A stretch of DNA of 7,828 nucleotides from Bryobacteraceae bacterium (GTDB taxonomy: Bacteria; Acidobacteriota; Terriglobia; Bryobacterales; Bryobacteraceae), in contig CANGVB010000146.1 in the NCBI GenBank assembly GCA_947456995.1, forward strand, positions 1-7,828, in the 5' to 3' direction. Shown here one piece after another: positions 1 to 6,914 of the stretch. The notes below the pieces were generated by a model. The model made no database searches. It was given only the letters and a program-made list of their open reading frames with translations, and was not told the origin of the DNA. Position 1 is the first letter of the stretch, and each line of letters opens with the position of its first letter. The translations under genes and the position numbers were made by a program.

Positions 1-4
1 CAAA

Positions 5-49
5 TGTCACCCATGTCGCCGGACTAAAGTGTTACCTATGTCCCCGGCC
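5..49. repeat. Pair of imperfect 20-bp direct repeats, possible insertion-sequence end
   Basis: Bases 5-24 (TGTCACCCATGTCGCCGGAC) and 30-49 (TGTTACCTATGTCCCCGGCC) match at 16 of 20 positions and start 25 bases apart. The shared pattern is TGTyACCyATGTCsCCGG. Closely spaced copies of this kind of sequence are, as I recall, found at the ends of some DDE-transposase insertion sequences, where they would be transposase-binding sites. No transposase gene lies inside the window, so any element would extend leftwards past base 1. The repeat itself is seen directly; the insertion-sequence reading is inference. Confidence 0.5.
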
Positions 50-64
50 ATACACGGGGGTACG

Positions 65-258
65 GTCCGCGGACGTTGGTGTCGTTTAGGGTTGCTGTCT
101 TTTGGAATCCCCACGCTTACGCATGGGGTTGGTCGGCAGTCCGCCGACGTTGGTGACGTTTGGGGTTGCTGTCTTTTGGAATCCCCACGCTTACGCATGG
201 GGTTGGACGGGGGTCCGCCGACGACCTTGGTGTCGATTGGGTTCGCTGTCTTTTGGCG
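65..258. repeat. 74-bp tandem repeat, about 2.6 copies
   Basis: Unit 1 is 65-138, unit 2 is 139-212, and a shortened, diverged third unit runs from 213 to about 258. Units 1 and 2 are nearly identical over their central part (GGTTGCTGTCTTTTGGAATC followed by the CCCC...GGGG core). Unit 3 starts with the same GTCCGCCGACG, has a 3-base insertion, and stops after CTGTCTTTTGG, just before the stop codon of the permease gene at 261. Unit 1 opens with the perfect palindrome GTCCGCGGAC (65-74). ORFs across this block are short, repetitive and unlike any family, so the stretch is treated as non-coding. Confidence 0.8.
109..202. repeat. Two hairpin cores inside the tandem repeat
   Basis: The 20-base sequence CCCCACGCTTACGCATGGGG occurs identically at 109-128 and 183-202. 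It is an inverted repeat: CCCCACGC pairs with GCATGGGG with one mismatch around a TTAC loop, so either strand could fold into an 8-pair stem. The copies lie downstream of the stop of the minus-strand permease gene and could end or stabilise its transcript. Neither copy is followed by a run of T on the minus strand, so a classical intrinsic terminator is not supported. A REP-like intergenic element is an alternative. Confidence 0.55.
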
Positions 259-260
259 AC

Positions 261-2678
261 TTAGTCAGCGCGCAGAGTGATCGCTGGATCGATTCTCGCG
301 GCACGCATGGCCGGGATAAGACCTGAGATGGCGGCGGTGGCGAGGAAGGTTGTGGTGATGCCCAGCAGAGTAAGAGGATCGTTGGGGCTGACATCGAAGA
401 GGAGTGTGGAAAGCGCACGCCAAATGATGAAGGAACCAACCAGGCCTCCGACGATGCCAGCGCTTACCAGAAGCAGGGCGTGGCGGAGAATCATCCAGAG
501 CACCTCGCCGGGTTGAGCTCCAATTGCGAGGCGGATGCCGATCTCGCGTGTGCGCTGAGCGACCGTATAGGAAAGAACACCGCTGAGGCCGATGATGGCC
601 AGCAGAAAGGCCACACCGGCAAAGACACCCATCAGGAAGAGCGTGAATTTTTCGCGCGCGAGGGAATCAGAAATGGTTGTGGTCATGGTTTGAATTTCCC
701 AGACCGGTTGGGTGGAATCCGCCTCAAGAATCTTTTGACGGACTGCCTGAGCCAGCATCGAAGGCTCGCCTTGCGTGCGGACGATCACGCTGAAGGTGCT
801 GGCCTTGGACTGGATGATGCTGGGCGAATGGAAGTAAGGTGCATAGACCTGAACACGGACTTTTGAGTCGAGGCCGAGGGTTTTGACGTCTTTGGCGACG
901 CCCACGATTTCACGCCATTCTGGTGGCTCGCCGAGGCCAATTTCCATGCGGCGATTGATGCGGCCGTCGGGAAAGTGCGTGCGAACAAAGGTTTCGTTGA
1001 CGATGACTACCTGCGGGGCGTCGAGGCCGTCTGCGTCGGTAAAGGCGCGACCGGTGACAATCGGAATTTGCATCGTGTCGAAGTAGGCGGGTGTTACGGC
1101 GAAATAGTCTGTAATCGGGGCCGTTGAAGTTGTGACCGGTGGGCCGCCTTCTACGCGCATGATGTAGCGGGGGTTTTCCTGGAAGGGCAGGCTGGTGGAG
1201 ATTGCGGCAAATTTGAGACCGGGGATCGTATTTAGATTTCGAATGATGGCTTGCCCAAATTGAACCTGGCGCGGAATGTCATTGTCGTATTTGGCCGGTA
1301 GCGGGCTGACGCGCATGGAAAGCAGATGGTCTGGCTTGAAGCCAAGATCGACCTGATTCAATTGGCCGAGGCTTCGGATGAGAAGACCAGCGCCGGTCAT
1401 GAGCATGAGCGCGGCTGCTACCTGGGCGACGACGAGAAGATTGCGGAAATGCGTGCGAGCAGAGCCGCCGCGGGACTTGTCTTTCAGCTTGGTGTGGAGA
1501 TCGACTCGTGAAAGCTGGAGGGCTGGTACCAGGCCAAATAGAAAGCCTGTTAATAGTACCGCGGCAAGGTTATAACCAATTACTCGCATGTCGATGACTA
1601 CCTGATCGATACGAGGGAGGTTTTGCGGAGCGAATAGCTTGAAGGCAAAAAAGGCACCAAAGGCAAGAACCAGACCCAGAAGGCCACCCAAAAAGGAGAG
1701 CACCAGACTCTCGGTTAAGAGCTGAGTGATGAGGTTCCAGCGAGAAGCCCCGAGTGAGGCTCGCACCGCTAACTCAGAGCTGCGAACGGCACCACGAGCC
1801 AAAATCAGGTTGGCCACGTTAGCGCAGGCAATGGCGAGAACAAAGGCAACAGCGCCAATCAGAACCAGCAGGGCAGGCCTGACTTTACCTGTAAGATCTT
1901 CGGCTAAGGGAACCAGATAAAGAGTCTTTTTGCCATTGAATTCCGGATATTGGTTGGCAAGATTGGCGAGGATACTGCTGAATTCTGCTCGAGCCTGAGT
2001 GATGCTAAAGCCTGGCCTGAGGCGGCCTTGGGCAAAGAAGCGATGGAAGTTGCGAAGCGATTTCTCTGCAGCGGTAAGAGCGAGAGGCGCGTAAATCTTG
2101 TGTTTGACCGGGAATTCGAATTCCGCATCGACAATGCCGACTACTTTGCGCGGACGACCATTCAGGTTGATTTGCCGGCCGATGATGGAATTGTCAGAGG
2201 CGAAGCGGTCTGCCCAGAGTCCGCTGGATAGAATTACGGCCTCGTCCTGTCCTTCTTTGTGGTCGTCTGCGTTGAAGTCTCGGCCTCGTATGATCGGAGC
2301 GCCATAGAATTTAAACCAGCCCTCGGTTACAGCAACGCCCTTGTAGCGTTCGGGGTCTGCATTGGGGAGCAGGAGCGAAAAAGAACTGGGGAGATAAGCA
2401 ACAATGTCGGCTGATTTGGATTGCTCGCGATAGTCGAGGAGGTTGCCGGCAGAGAGGTAGTAGAGGGTGGGACCGCCTCCCTTGATTACTCGTTCGCGAA
2501 GGGAAAAGAGTTGGTCCGGCTCTCGAATAGGGAGCGGTTTGAGCAGAATGCCGTCGACGACAGAGAACATGGCCGTGTTGAGGCCAATTGCTACAGCAAG
2601 AGCCAGGATTGCAGCGGCGGCGAAACCTGGATTGGAGCGGAGAGAGCGCCAGGCAAAACGCAGATTCTGCCAAAACAT
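261..2678 (-). CDS. ADOP-type ABC transporter permease (duplicated FtsX/MacB permease)
   Basis: Inner-membrane permease of 805 residues, of the stand-alone 'acidobacterial duplicated orphan permease' type. The N-terminus (LRFAWRSLRSNPGF, then a membrane helix at about 18-40 with AIGLNTAMFSVVDGILLKPLP) starts the first MacB periplasmic domain, to about residue 260. The first FtsX domain covers about 268-395 (helices near 270-294, 320-345 and 367-388; SELAVRASLGASR at 301-313). A second helix/periplasmic/FtsX block follows: helix 412-434, periplasmic domain to about 670, FtsX from about 678 with REIGIRLAIGAQPGEVLWM at 711-729, and the usual ending PAMRAARIDPAITLR. Eight membrane helices in all, and the length is normal for the family. 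No ATPase or PadR-type regulator gene is visible in the window. The ATG at 2678 gives the family's normal N-terminus although no clear Shine-Dalgarno precedes it. Family members are usually annotated as macrolide/lipoprotein export or mechanotransmission permeases; the substrate is unknown. Confidence 0.93.
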   Translation of the reverse strand: MFWQNLRFAWRSLRSNPGFAAAAILALAVAIGLNTAMFSVVDGILLKPLPIREPDQLFSLRERVIKGGGPTLYYLSAGNLLDYREQSKSADIVAYLPSSFSLLLPNADPERYKGVAVTEGWFKFYGAPIIRGRDFNADDHKEGQDEAVILSSGLWADRFASDNSIIGRQINLNGRPRKVVGIVDAEFEFPVKHKIYAPLALTAAEKSLRNFHRFFAQGRLRPGFSITQARAEFSSILANLANQYPEFNGKKTLYLVPLAEDLTGKVRPALLVLIGAVAFVLAIACANVANLILARGAVRSSELAVRASLGASRWNLITQLLTESLVLSFLGGLLGLVLAFGAFFAFKLFAPQNLPRIDQVVIDMRVIGYNLAAVLLTGFLFGLVPALQLSRVDLHTKLKDKSRGGSARTHFRNLLVVAQVAAALMLMTGAGLLIRSLGQLNQVDLGFKPDHLLSMRVSPLPAKYDNDIPRQVQFGQAIIRNLNTIPGLKFAAISTSLPFQENPRYIMRVEGGPPVTTSTAPITDYFAVTPAYFDTMQIPIVTGRAFTDADGLDAPQVVIVNETFVRTHFPDGRINRRMEIGLGEPPEWREIVGVAKDVKTLGLDSKVRVQVYAPYFHSPSIIQSKASTFSVIVRTQGEPSMLAQAVRQKILEADSTQPVWEIQTMTTTISDSLAREKFTLFLMGVFAGVAFLLAIIGLSGVLSYTVAQRTREIGIRLAIGAQPGEVLWMILRHALLLVSAGIVGGLVGSFIIWRALSTLLFDVSPNDPLTLLGITTTFLATAAISGLIPAMRAARIDPAITLRAD

Positions 2679-2721
2679 ATTTAGTCAGGTTATCAAGGTT
2701 TTAGCGGAATATGTAGAGAAA

Positions 2722-3189
2722 TTAAGGGACAATACGAGGCTTCACCTGCGGCTCACGCATGGTGGCAGGCAGGAGGTAGACGTTTTTGTAGTCGTTGTTG
2801 GTGTAGTAGATCTGATTGTCGATCGACCAAATTGCGGTTAAGTCAGCGTGGGATGGGGAAGGATAAACGATGTGCAAGGCGGCCCGAGGTGGGACGGTCA
2901 TCAGGGTGGAGAGTTTGCGACGGGCATCGTGAGCTGCAAGAAGCTGGCCTTCGAGCCGGAGGGTGATTTTGGGGATGACGGGGGGCGGGATCTTTACGGC
3001 TGAGGGGATGGGTTGGGTGATGCGCGATGAGTCATGGTGGTACTGGGCTGACATCTGCCCCTCACTCGACTGGAAGACGATGGTTGTCTGACGACTCCGC
3101 AGGTCATAGGACGCGGCCAGGATCTTGCCGGTAAAGCCCCTGGGGCGAACGGGCGCGAAGGCGACAAGAAAATAGCGACGCAACAGCAC
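2722..3189 (-). CDS. Hypothetical protein, 155 residues, unrecognised
   Basis: I do not recognise a family. The ORF starts at GTG (3189); TTG at 3183 is an alternative, and an in-frame TAG at 3202-3204 blocks any longer form. No ATG lies near the start and no Shine-Dalgarno is visible. Coding is supported by a bias to C- or G-ending codons like that of the neighbouring minus-strand genes, and by a natural-looking C-terminus (IWSIDNQIYYTNNDYKNVYLL, residues 120-140, with TAC/AAC/GAC choices). A proline-rich stretch (PIPSAVKIPPPVIPK, 60-74) sits in the middle. The protein is rich in basic residues and has no convincing signal peptide or membrane helix. It lies 43 bases upstream of the permease gene on the same strand and may be co-transcribed with it. 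It could also be the remnant of a longer gene. Existence moderately sure, function unknown. Confidence 0.55.
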   Translation of the reverse strand: MLLRRYFLVAFAPVRPRGFTGKILAASYDLRSRQTTIVFQSSEGQMSAQYHHDSSRITQPIPSAVKIPPPVIPKITLRLEGQLLAAHDARRKLSTLMTVPPRAALHIVYPSPSHADLTAIWSIDNQIYYTNNDYKNVYLLPATMREPQVKPRIVP

Positions 3190-3195
3190 GACAGC

Positions 3196-3201
3196 TATAA
3201 A
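3196..3201 (+). promoter_or_regulatory. Possible -10 element for the symporter gene
   Basis: TATAAA at 3196-3201 matches five of six bases of the TATAAT consensus and lies in the 26-base gap between the divergent genes. Transcription would begin near 3208, leaving a leader of about 8 bases, which fits the absence of a Shine-Dalgarno before the ATG at 3216. No good -35 hexamer is seen at the right distance, so this is weak. Confidence 0.22.
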
Positions 3202-3215
3202 CTAGCAGAACCGCT

Positions 3216-4997
3216 ATGCAATTGACTATGCTTGATTGGGTCTTTGTTGCCCTCTACTTTGCACTTAATCTTGGAATCGGTTTTTACTACAAAAGCAGGG
3301 CCGGAAAGAGTGTGGATGAGTTCTTTCTTGGGGGACGCAATGTGCCGTGGTGGCTGGCAGGCACGAGCATGGTGGCTACGACTTTTGCCGCCGACACGCC
3401 GTTGGCAGTGACGGGGCTGGTGTTTAAGGGTGGCATTGCCGGGAACTGGCTGTGGTGGAACATGGTGGCCAGCGGGATGATGACCGTGTTCTTGTATGCG
3501 CGGCTGTGGCGGCGGAGTGGGGTTACGACGGATATCGAGTTTTCGGAGATCCGGTATAGCGGCAAGCCAGCGGCTTTTCTGCGTGGCTTTCGGGCGCTGT
3601 ATTTTGGGGTGCCGATCAATTGCATTGTGCTGGGCTGGGTGAATCTGGCGATGGTGAAGATCTTGAGCATGGTGCTGGGGGTGGACAAGCTGACGGCGCT
3701 GGGGCTGGTGTTGGGCTTGATTGCGATTACCGCGCTGATCTCGACGCTGAGCGGGCTGTGGGGAGTGCTGGTTACGGACGCGGTGCAGTTCTTTATCAAG
3801 ATGACGATGGTGATTGTGCTGGCGTTCTCGGCTGTGAGTGCTGCCGGTGGGATGGATGCTTTGATTGTGAAGCTGCGGGCGCTGGATACGTCGCGGGGGA
3901 TTGCAGAGGGTGGGGCTGGCAGTGTGCTGAATTTTGTGCCCGATCTCGACAGTGTGTGGATGCCGATGATTACGTTTTTTGTTTATATCGGTGTGACGTG
4001 GTGGAGTACCTGGTATCCGGGGGCGGAGCCGGGTGGGGGCGGGTTTGTGGCGCAGCGGATGTTGAGTGCGAAGGATGAGAAGCATAGCTTGATTGCGACG
4101 CTGTGGTTTCAGGTGGCGCATTATTCGTTGCGGCCCTGGCCTTGGGTGCTGACGGCGCTGGCGGCTCTGGTGCTGTATCCGGATTTGCAGGATCCGGAGA
4201 CCGGCTATATCCGAGTGATGATCGATCACCTGCCGCCCAGCTTGCGTGGTTTGATGCTGGCTGGTTTTCTGGCCGCATATATGTCGACGATTGCTACGAA
4301 TCTGAACTGGGGCGCGAGTTATCTGGTGAATGATTTCTATCGCAGGTTTTGGCGGCCTGAGGCTGGGGAGAAGGAACTGGTGAGGGTGTCGCAGTTGGCT
4401 ACTGTGTTTTTGACGTTGATGTCGGCCGTGGTGACCTTCAATATGGATTCGATTACGGGAGCCTGGAAGCTGTTGATTGTGACGGGGGCGGGTACGGGCG
4501 GGGTGTTGCTGTTGCGATGGTATTGGTGGCGGATCAATGCCTGGAGCGAGGTGAGTGCGATGGCTACGGCGTTTGTGGTGAGTGTGGCGCTGCAGACGGT
4601 ATTCAAGCTCGACACAGATCAGCCGAAGGAGTTCGCCTATGTGATGTTGATCACAGTGGGAATCACGACGGCAGTGTGGCTGGCGGTGACGCTGATGACG
4701 CCACCAGAACCGGATGCGGTGCTTGAATCGTTCTATCGGAAGACGCATCCATCTAGGTTTGGATGGGGGCCGGTGGCGGACAAAGTGAAGGATGTCGTAC
4801 CCGATACCGACGGATGGGCTAATATTGGGTGCTGGCTTACGGGTTGCGTATTGATTTACGGAACCTTGTTTGGGACGGGCAAGTTGTTGCTTGGGGCAAC
4901 GCTTGAGGGCATCGGTTATCTGGCACTGGGGGTGGTGAGCGGGTGGTGGATCTTGCGGGATTTGAACCGGCGGGGATGGTCGAGTTTGACGAAGTAA
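3216..4997 (+). CDS. Sodium/solute symporter, SSS family
   Basis: Inner-membrane secondary transporter expected to couple uptake of a small organic solute to sodium entry (SLC5/SSS, LeuT-fold). The 593 residues contain about 14-15 hydrophobic segments. Diagnostic stretches are the first helix with YFALNLGIGFYY (14-25), then DEFFLGGRNVPWWLAGTSM (34-52), GLWGVLVTDAVQFF (180-193), YPGAEPGGGGFVAQRML (267-283), RPWPW (306-310), and AAYMSTIATNLNWGASYLVN (353-372). Ser357/Thr358 in the last stretch are the likely counterparts of the Na2-site hydroxyl residues (inference by position). The region after about residue 500 carries a soluble linker and two further hydrophobic segments (about 536-556 and 563-582), so it is somewhat longer than the usual 500-550 residues. 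Start ATG 3216 gives the usual short N-terminus, but no Shine-Dalgarno is seen; ATG 3228 is an alternative. The next gene begins 14 bases downstream, so the two are probably co-transcribed. The substrate cannot be read from sequence; the neighbour suggests a sugar. Confidence 0.93.
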   Translation: MQLTMLDWVFVALYFALNLGIGFYYKSRAGKSVDEFFLGGRNVPWWLAGTSMVATTFAADTPLAVTGLVFKGGIAGNWLWWNMVASGMMTVFLYARLWRRSGVTTDIEFSEIRYSGKPAAFLRGFRALYFGVPINCIVLGWVNLAMVKILSMVLGVDKLTALGLVLGLIAITALISTLSGLWGVLVTDAVQFFIKMTMVIVLAFSAVSAAGGMDALIVKLRALDTSRGIAEGGAGSVLNFVPDLDSVWMPMITFFVYIGVTWWSTWYPGAEPGGGGFVAQRMLSAKDEKHSLIATLWFQVAHYSLRPWPWVLTALAALVLYPDLQDPETGYIRVMIDHLPPSLRGLMLAGFLAAYMSTIATNLNWGASYLVNDFYRRFWRPEAGEKELVRVSQLATVFLTLMSAVVTFNMDSITGAWKLLIVTGAGTGGVLLLRWYWWRINAWSEVSAMATAFVVSVALQTVFKLDTDQPKEFAYVMLITVGITTAVWLAVTLMTPPEPDAVLESFYRKTHPSRFGWGPVADKVKDVVPDTDGWANIGCWLTGCVLIYGTLFGTGKLLLGATLEGIGYLALGVVSGWWILRDLNRRGWSSLTK

Positions 4998-5003
4998 GTT
5001 AGT

Positions 5004-5007
5004 GAGG
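5004..5007 (+). promoter_or_regulatory. Ribosome binding site deciding the aldo/keto reductase start
   Basis: GAGG at 5004-5007 sits four bases before the ATG at 5012. A TTG at 5009, directly preceding that ATG in frame, is only one base from the GAGG and is too close to be the start. The ATG is therefore chosen. Confidence 0.6.
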
Positions 5008-5011
5008 ATTG

Positions 5012-5941
5012 ATGCAATATAGAACGCTCGGTAAGACCGGCCTTGAAGTAAGCGCGCTCAGCTTTGGCGGTGCCGTGATGGGCGGCAATTTCGGCGCAAT
5101 GGATCTGGCAGAGGCGACAAGGGCCTTTCATGCGGCGCTCGATCATGGAGTGAACTATGTGGATGTCGCGCCATATTACGGGGTGACTCGCGCTGAGACG
5201 ATGCTGGGGCAGGTGCTGAAGACGGTGCCTCGGGATAAGTACATTATCTCGACCAAGCTGGGGCGCTATGACGTGGCCTCGTTTGACTTTTCGCCTGCGC
5301 GGGTGGTGAGCAGTGTGGATGAGAGCCTGGCGCGGTTGGGGCTCGATTATGTCGACATCATGATTTGTCACGACATCGAGTTTGTTGAGATTGAACCTGT
5401 GATTGAAGAGACGCTACCGGCGGTGGACAAGCTGAAGCAGGCGGGGAAGCTGCGGTATCTGGGTGTGAGTGGTTTGCCGCTGAAGATCTTTGAGATGGTG
5501 ATTCCACGCTTTGAGCTGGATGTGGTTCTGAGCTATTGCCATTACGGACTCAACGATACTTCGCTGACGCGGCTGTTGCCGTGGATTGGCAAGCAGAAGA
5601 TGGGGCTGATTCTGGGAGCGCCGCTCGCGATGGGATTGCTTACACCACAGGGGCCTCTGCCGTGGCATCCGGCCGATGATGAGCTGAAGCAGAAATGTGC
5701 TGAGGCGGCTTTGTTTTGTAAGTCTAAGGGTGTGGATATCGCTCAGTTGGCGGTGGCTTTCAGCTTGCAGGAGCCGCGGATTCATAGCGTGCTTTGCGGG
5801 ATGAAGAGCGAGGCCGAGGTGATGACTTGTCTTGGGTCGCTGGATATGCAAATCGACCCGGAGGTGCTGGCTGGCGTGCAGGAGATTCTTGCCCCGGTGA
5901 AGAATCGCACCTGGCAGAGCGGACTCGAAGAGAACAATTAG
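5012..5941 (+). CDS. Aldo/keto reductase, L-galactose dehydrogenase-like
   Basis: Cytosolic NAD(P)-dependent oxidoreductase of 309 residues with a single (beta/alpha)8 AKR domain over its whole length. It opens with MQYRTLGKTGLEVSALSFGG. The catalytic tetrad is complete: Asp51, Tyr56 (in DVAPYYG), Lys82 (STKLG) and His120 (ICHDIEF). Several stretches resemble plant L-galactose dehydrogenase as I recall it: LDYVDI..CHDIEF, GLPL, LSYCHYGLND, PLAMGLLTPQGPLPWHPA (about 206-223), CKSKG, and the C-terminal APVKNRTW. The likely reaction is oxidation of an L-aldose at C1 to the lactone; L-galactose, L-fucose or a similar sugar is the best guess. D-threo-aldose 1-dehydrogenase-like activity is an alternative. 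The gene lies 14 bases after the symporter gene, consistent with one operon for uptake and first oxidation. It is complete, with no disrupted motif. Family very sure, substrate unsure. Confidence 0.92.
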   Translation: MQYRTLGKTGLEVSALSFGGAVMGGNFGAMDLAEATRAFHAALDHGVNYVDVAPYYGVTRAETMLGQVLKTVPRDKYIISTKLGRYDVASFDFSPARVVSSVDESLARLGLDYVDIMICHDIEFVEIEPVIEETLPAVDKLKQAGKLRYLGVSGLPLKIFEMVIPRFELDVVLSYCHYGLNDTSLTRLLPWIGKQKMGLILGAPLAMGLLTPQGPLPWHPADDELKQKCAEAALFCKSKGVDIAQLAVAFSLQEPRIHSVLCGMKSEAEVMTCLGSLDMQIDPEVLAGVQEILAPVKNRTWQSGLEENN

Positions 5942-5945
5942 AGCA

Positions 5946-5972
5946 GGGCGGCGAGTGTGGAATTCGCCGCCC
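5946..5972. terminator. Hairpin between convergent genes, likely bidirectional terminator
   Basis: GGGCGGCGA at 5946-5954 is exactly complementary to TCGCCGCCC at 5964-5972, giving a 9-pair GC-rich stem with a 9-base loop. It lies five bases after the aldo/keto reductase stop and 11 bases beyond the hydrolase stop on the opposite strand, filling the only gap between the converging genes. Neither side has a strong T-run, so termination may be inefficient or need Rho. Confidence 0.6.
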
Positions 5973-5983
5973 GTGAGGTGCAT

Positions 5984-6877
5984 TTAGCCGCGCAGGTATT
6001 TGTTGAAGTGTTCGAGGGTACGCTGCCAGGCTAGCTTGGCGGCGGCTTCGTCGTAGCGGGGTGTGGTGTCGTTGTGGAAACCGTGGTTGGTGCCTTCGTA
6101 GATGTAGGCAGTGTAGGTGACCTTGTTGGCTTTGAGGGCTTCTTCGTAGGGAGGCCATCCGGCATTGACGCGGGCGTCGTTGCCAGCGTAGTGAAGCATC
6201 AGTGGGGCCTTGATCTTGGGGACATCTTCGGCCTTGGGCTGGCCACCGTAGAAGGGTGCGCCGGCGTTGAGGTCTGAGCCGAGACGGACAGCTAGCGTGT
6301 TGGTGATGCCGCCGCCGAAGCAGAAGCCGACAGAGCCGAGTTTGCCGTTGCCGTCTTTGTGAGTCTTGAGCCATTTGGCGACGGCGATGAAGTCTTCGGT
6401 CATCTTGGCGCGGTCGACGCCCTGGAAGAGTTTGCCGCCCTTTTCGTCGTCACCGGGATAGCCGCCGGCGCTGGTGAGGCCGTCGGGGGCGAAGGCGATG
6501 AAGTTGGCTGCGGCGAAGCGACGGGCTACGTCTTCGATGTAGGGGTTGAGGCCACGGTTTTCATGGATAACGATCACGGTGGGGAGCTTGCCCACGATCT
6601 TGGCGGGGTGGGCGAAGAGGCCTTTGATGTTGCCGTTGCCTAAGGGGGATTCTACGGTGACGACTTCGGCCTTGATGCGGGGATCGTCTTTGGGAACTTG
6701 CTGGGCCCAGGCGTAGTTGGGCTTGAGGCTCTCGTAGAGGGCAGCTACAGTTACGCCGCCGACGGCGAAGCGCTTTGCGCCTTCGAGGAAGTCTCGACGC
6801 TCAATGTCGCCGTGTACGTATTTGTCAAAGAGGTTGAGGAGCTCTTGGGGAAAGTCGCTTGCTTTTTTGCGTTCCAT
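5984..6877 (-). CDS. Dienelactone hydrolase family protein with Tat signal
   Basis: Alpha/beta-hydrolase of 297 residues, predicted to be exported. An N-terminal region of about 26 charged residues leads to a twin-arginine motif (ERRDFL, Arg27-Arg28), a hydrophobic stretch (about 37-48) and a possible cleavage site AWA/QQ after residue 58. The mature part is a dienelactone-hydrolase fold with the full triad: Cys186 in the nucleophile elbow GFCFGGG, Asp234 in AGNDARV, and His265 in TNHGFHND. The conserved Glu106 in IHENRGL matches the glutamate that primes the cysteine in this family. It should cleave lactone or ester bonds in the periplasm; the true substrate is unknown, and such genes are often annotated as carboxymethylenebutenolidase without proof. 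ATG 6877 is preceded by AGGGA at good spacing. The gene starts 37 bases after the MoxR stop on the same strand and may share its transcript. Confidence 0.92.
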   Translation of the reverse strand: MERKKASDFPQELLNLFDKYVHGDIERRDFLEGAKRFAVGGVTVAALYESLKPNYAWAQQVPKDDPRIKAEVVTVESPLGNGNIKGLFAHPAKIVGKLPTVIVIHENRGLNPYIEDVARRFAAANFIAFAPDGLTSAGGYPGDDEKGGKLFQGVDRAKMTEDFIAVAKWLKTHKDGNGKLGSVGFCFGGGITNTLAVRLGSDLNAGAPFYGGQPKAEDVPKIKAPLMLHYAGNDARVNAGWPPYEEALKANKVTYTAYIYEGTNHGFHNDTTPRYDEAAAKLAWQRTLEHFNKYLRG

Positions 6878-6881
6878 AGTG

Positions 6882-6886
6882 TCCCT
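6882..6886 (-). promoter_or_regulatory. Shine-Dalgarno of the hydrolase gene
   Basis: AGGGA read on the minus strand lies four bases upstream of the ATG at 6877 and supports that start, even though it gives an unusually long region before the twin-arginine motif. Confidence 0.55.
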
Positions 6887-6914
6887 ACATTAACGCTTAC
6901 AGAGAGGGATTTGG

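Noticed and set aside
109..128. Intrinsic terminator for the ADOP gene
   Set aside because: The hairpin is plausible but has a mismatch and no T-run on the minus strand, so it is listed only as a repeat core.
65..258. CRISPR array
   Set aside because: The repeats are contiguous 74-base units with no unique spacers between short repeats, and no cas genes are present.
7..280. Short ORFs in the left-edge repeat region
   Set aside because: They translate the tandem repeat itself (recurring SFGIP/ESPRLRMG-type segments), start at weak codons without ribosome binding sites, and have no family resemblance.
3195..4748. Open reading frame of 517 codons on the minus strand opposite the symporter gene
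   Set aside because: Its product is an implausible Arg/His/Gln/Pro-rich sequence with no domain. It exists because the symporter's G-ending codons leave few stops in the codon-aligned antisense frame. The symporter on the other strand is unambiguous.
5414..5983. Minus-strand ORF of 189 codons opposite the aldo/keto reductase
   Set aside because: The translation is His/Gln/Leu/Arg-rich without motifs; the reductase frame on the plus strand has complete catalytic residues.
5760..6374. Minus-strand ORF of 204 codons overlapping the hydrolase gene and the reductase end
   Set aside because: It is out of frame with the hydrolase, very Arg/Ser/Pro/Gln-rich, and crosses the convergent terminator hairpin.
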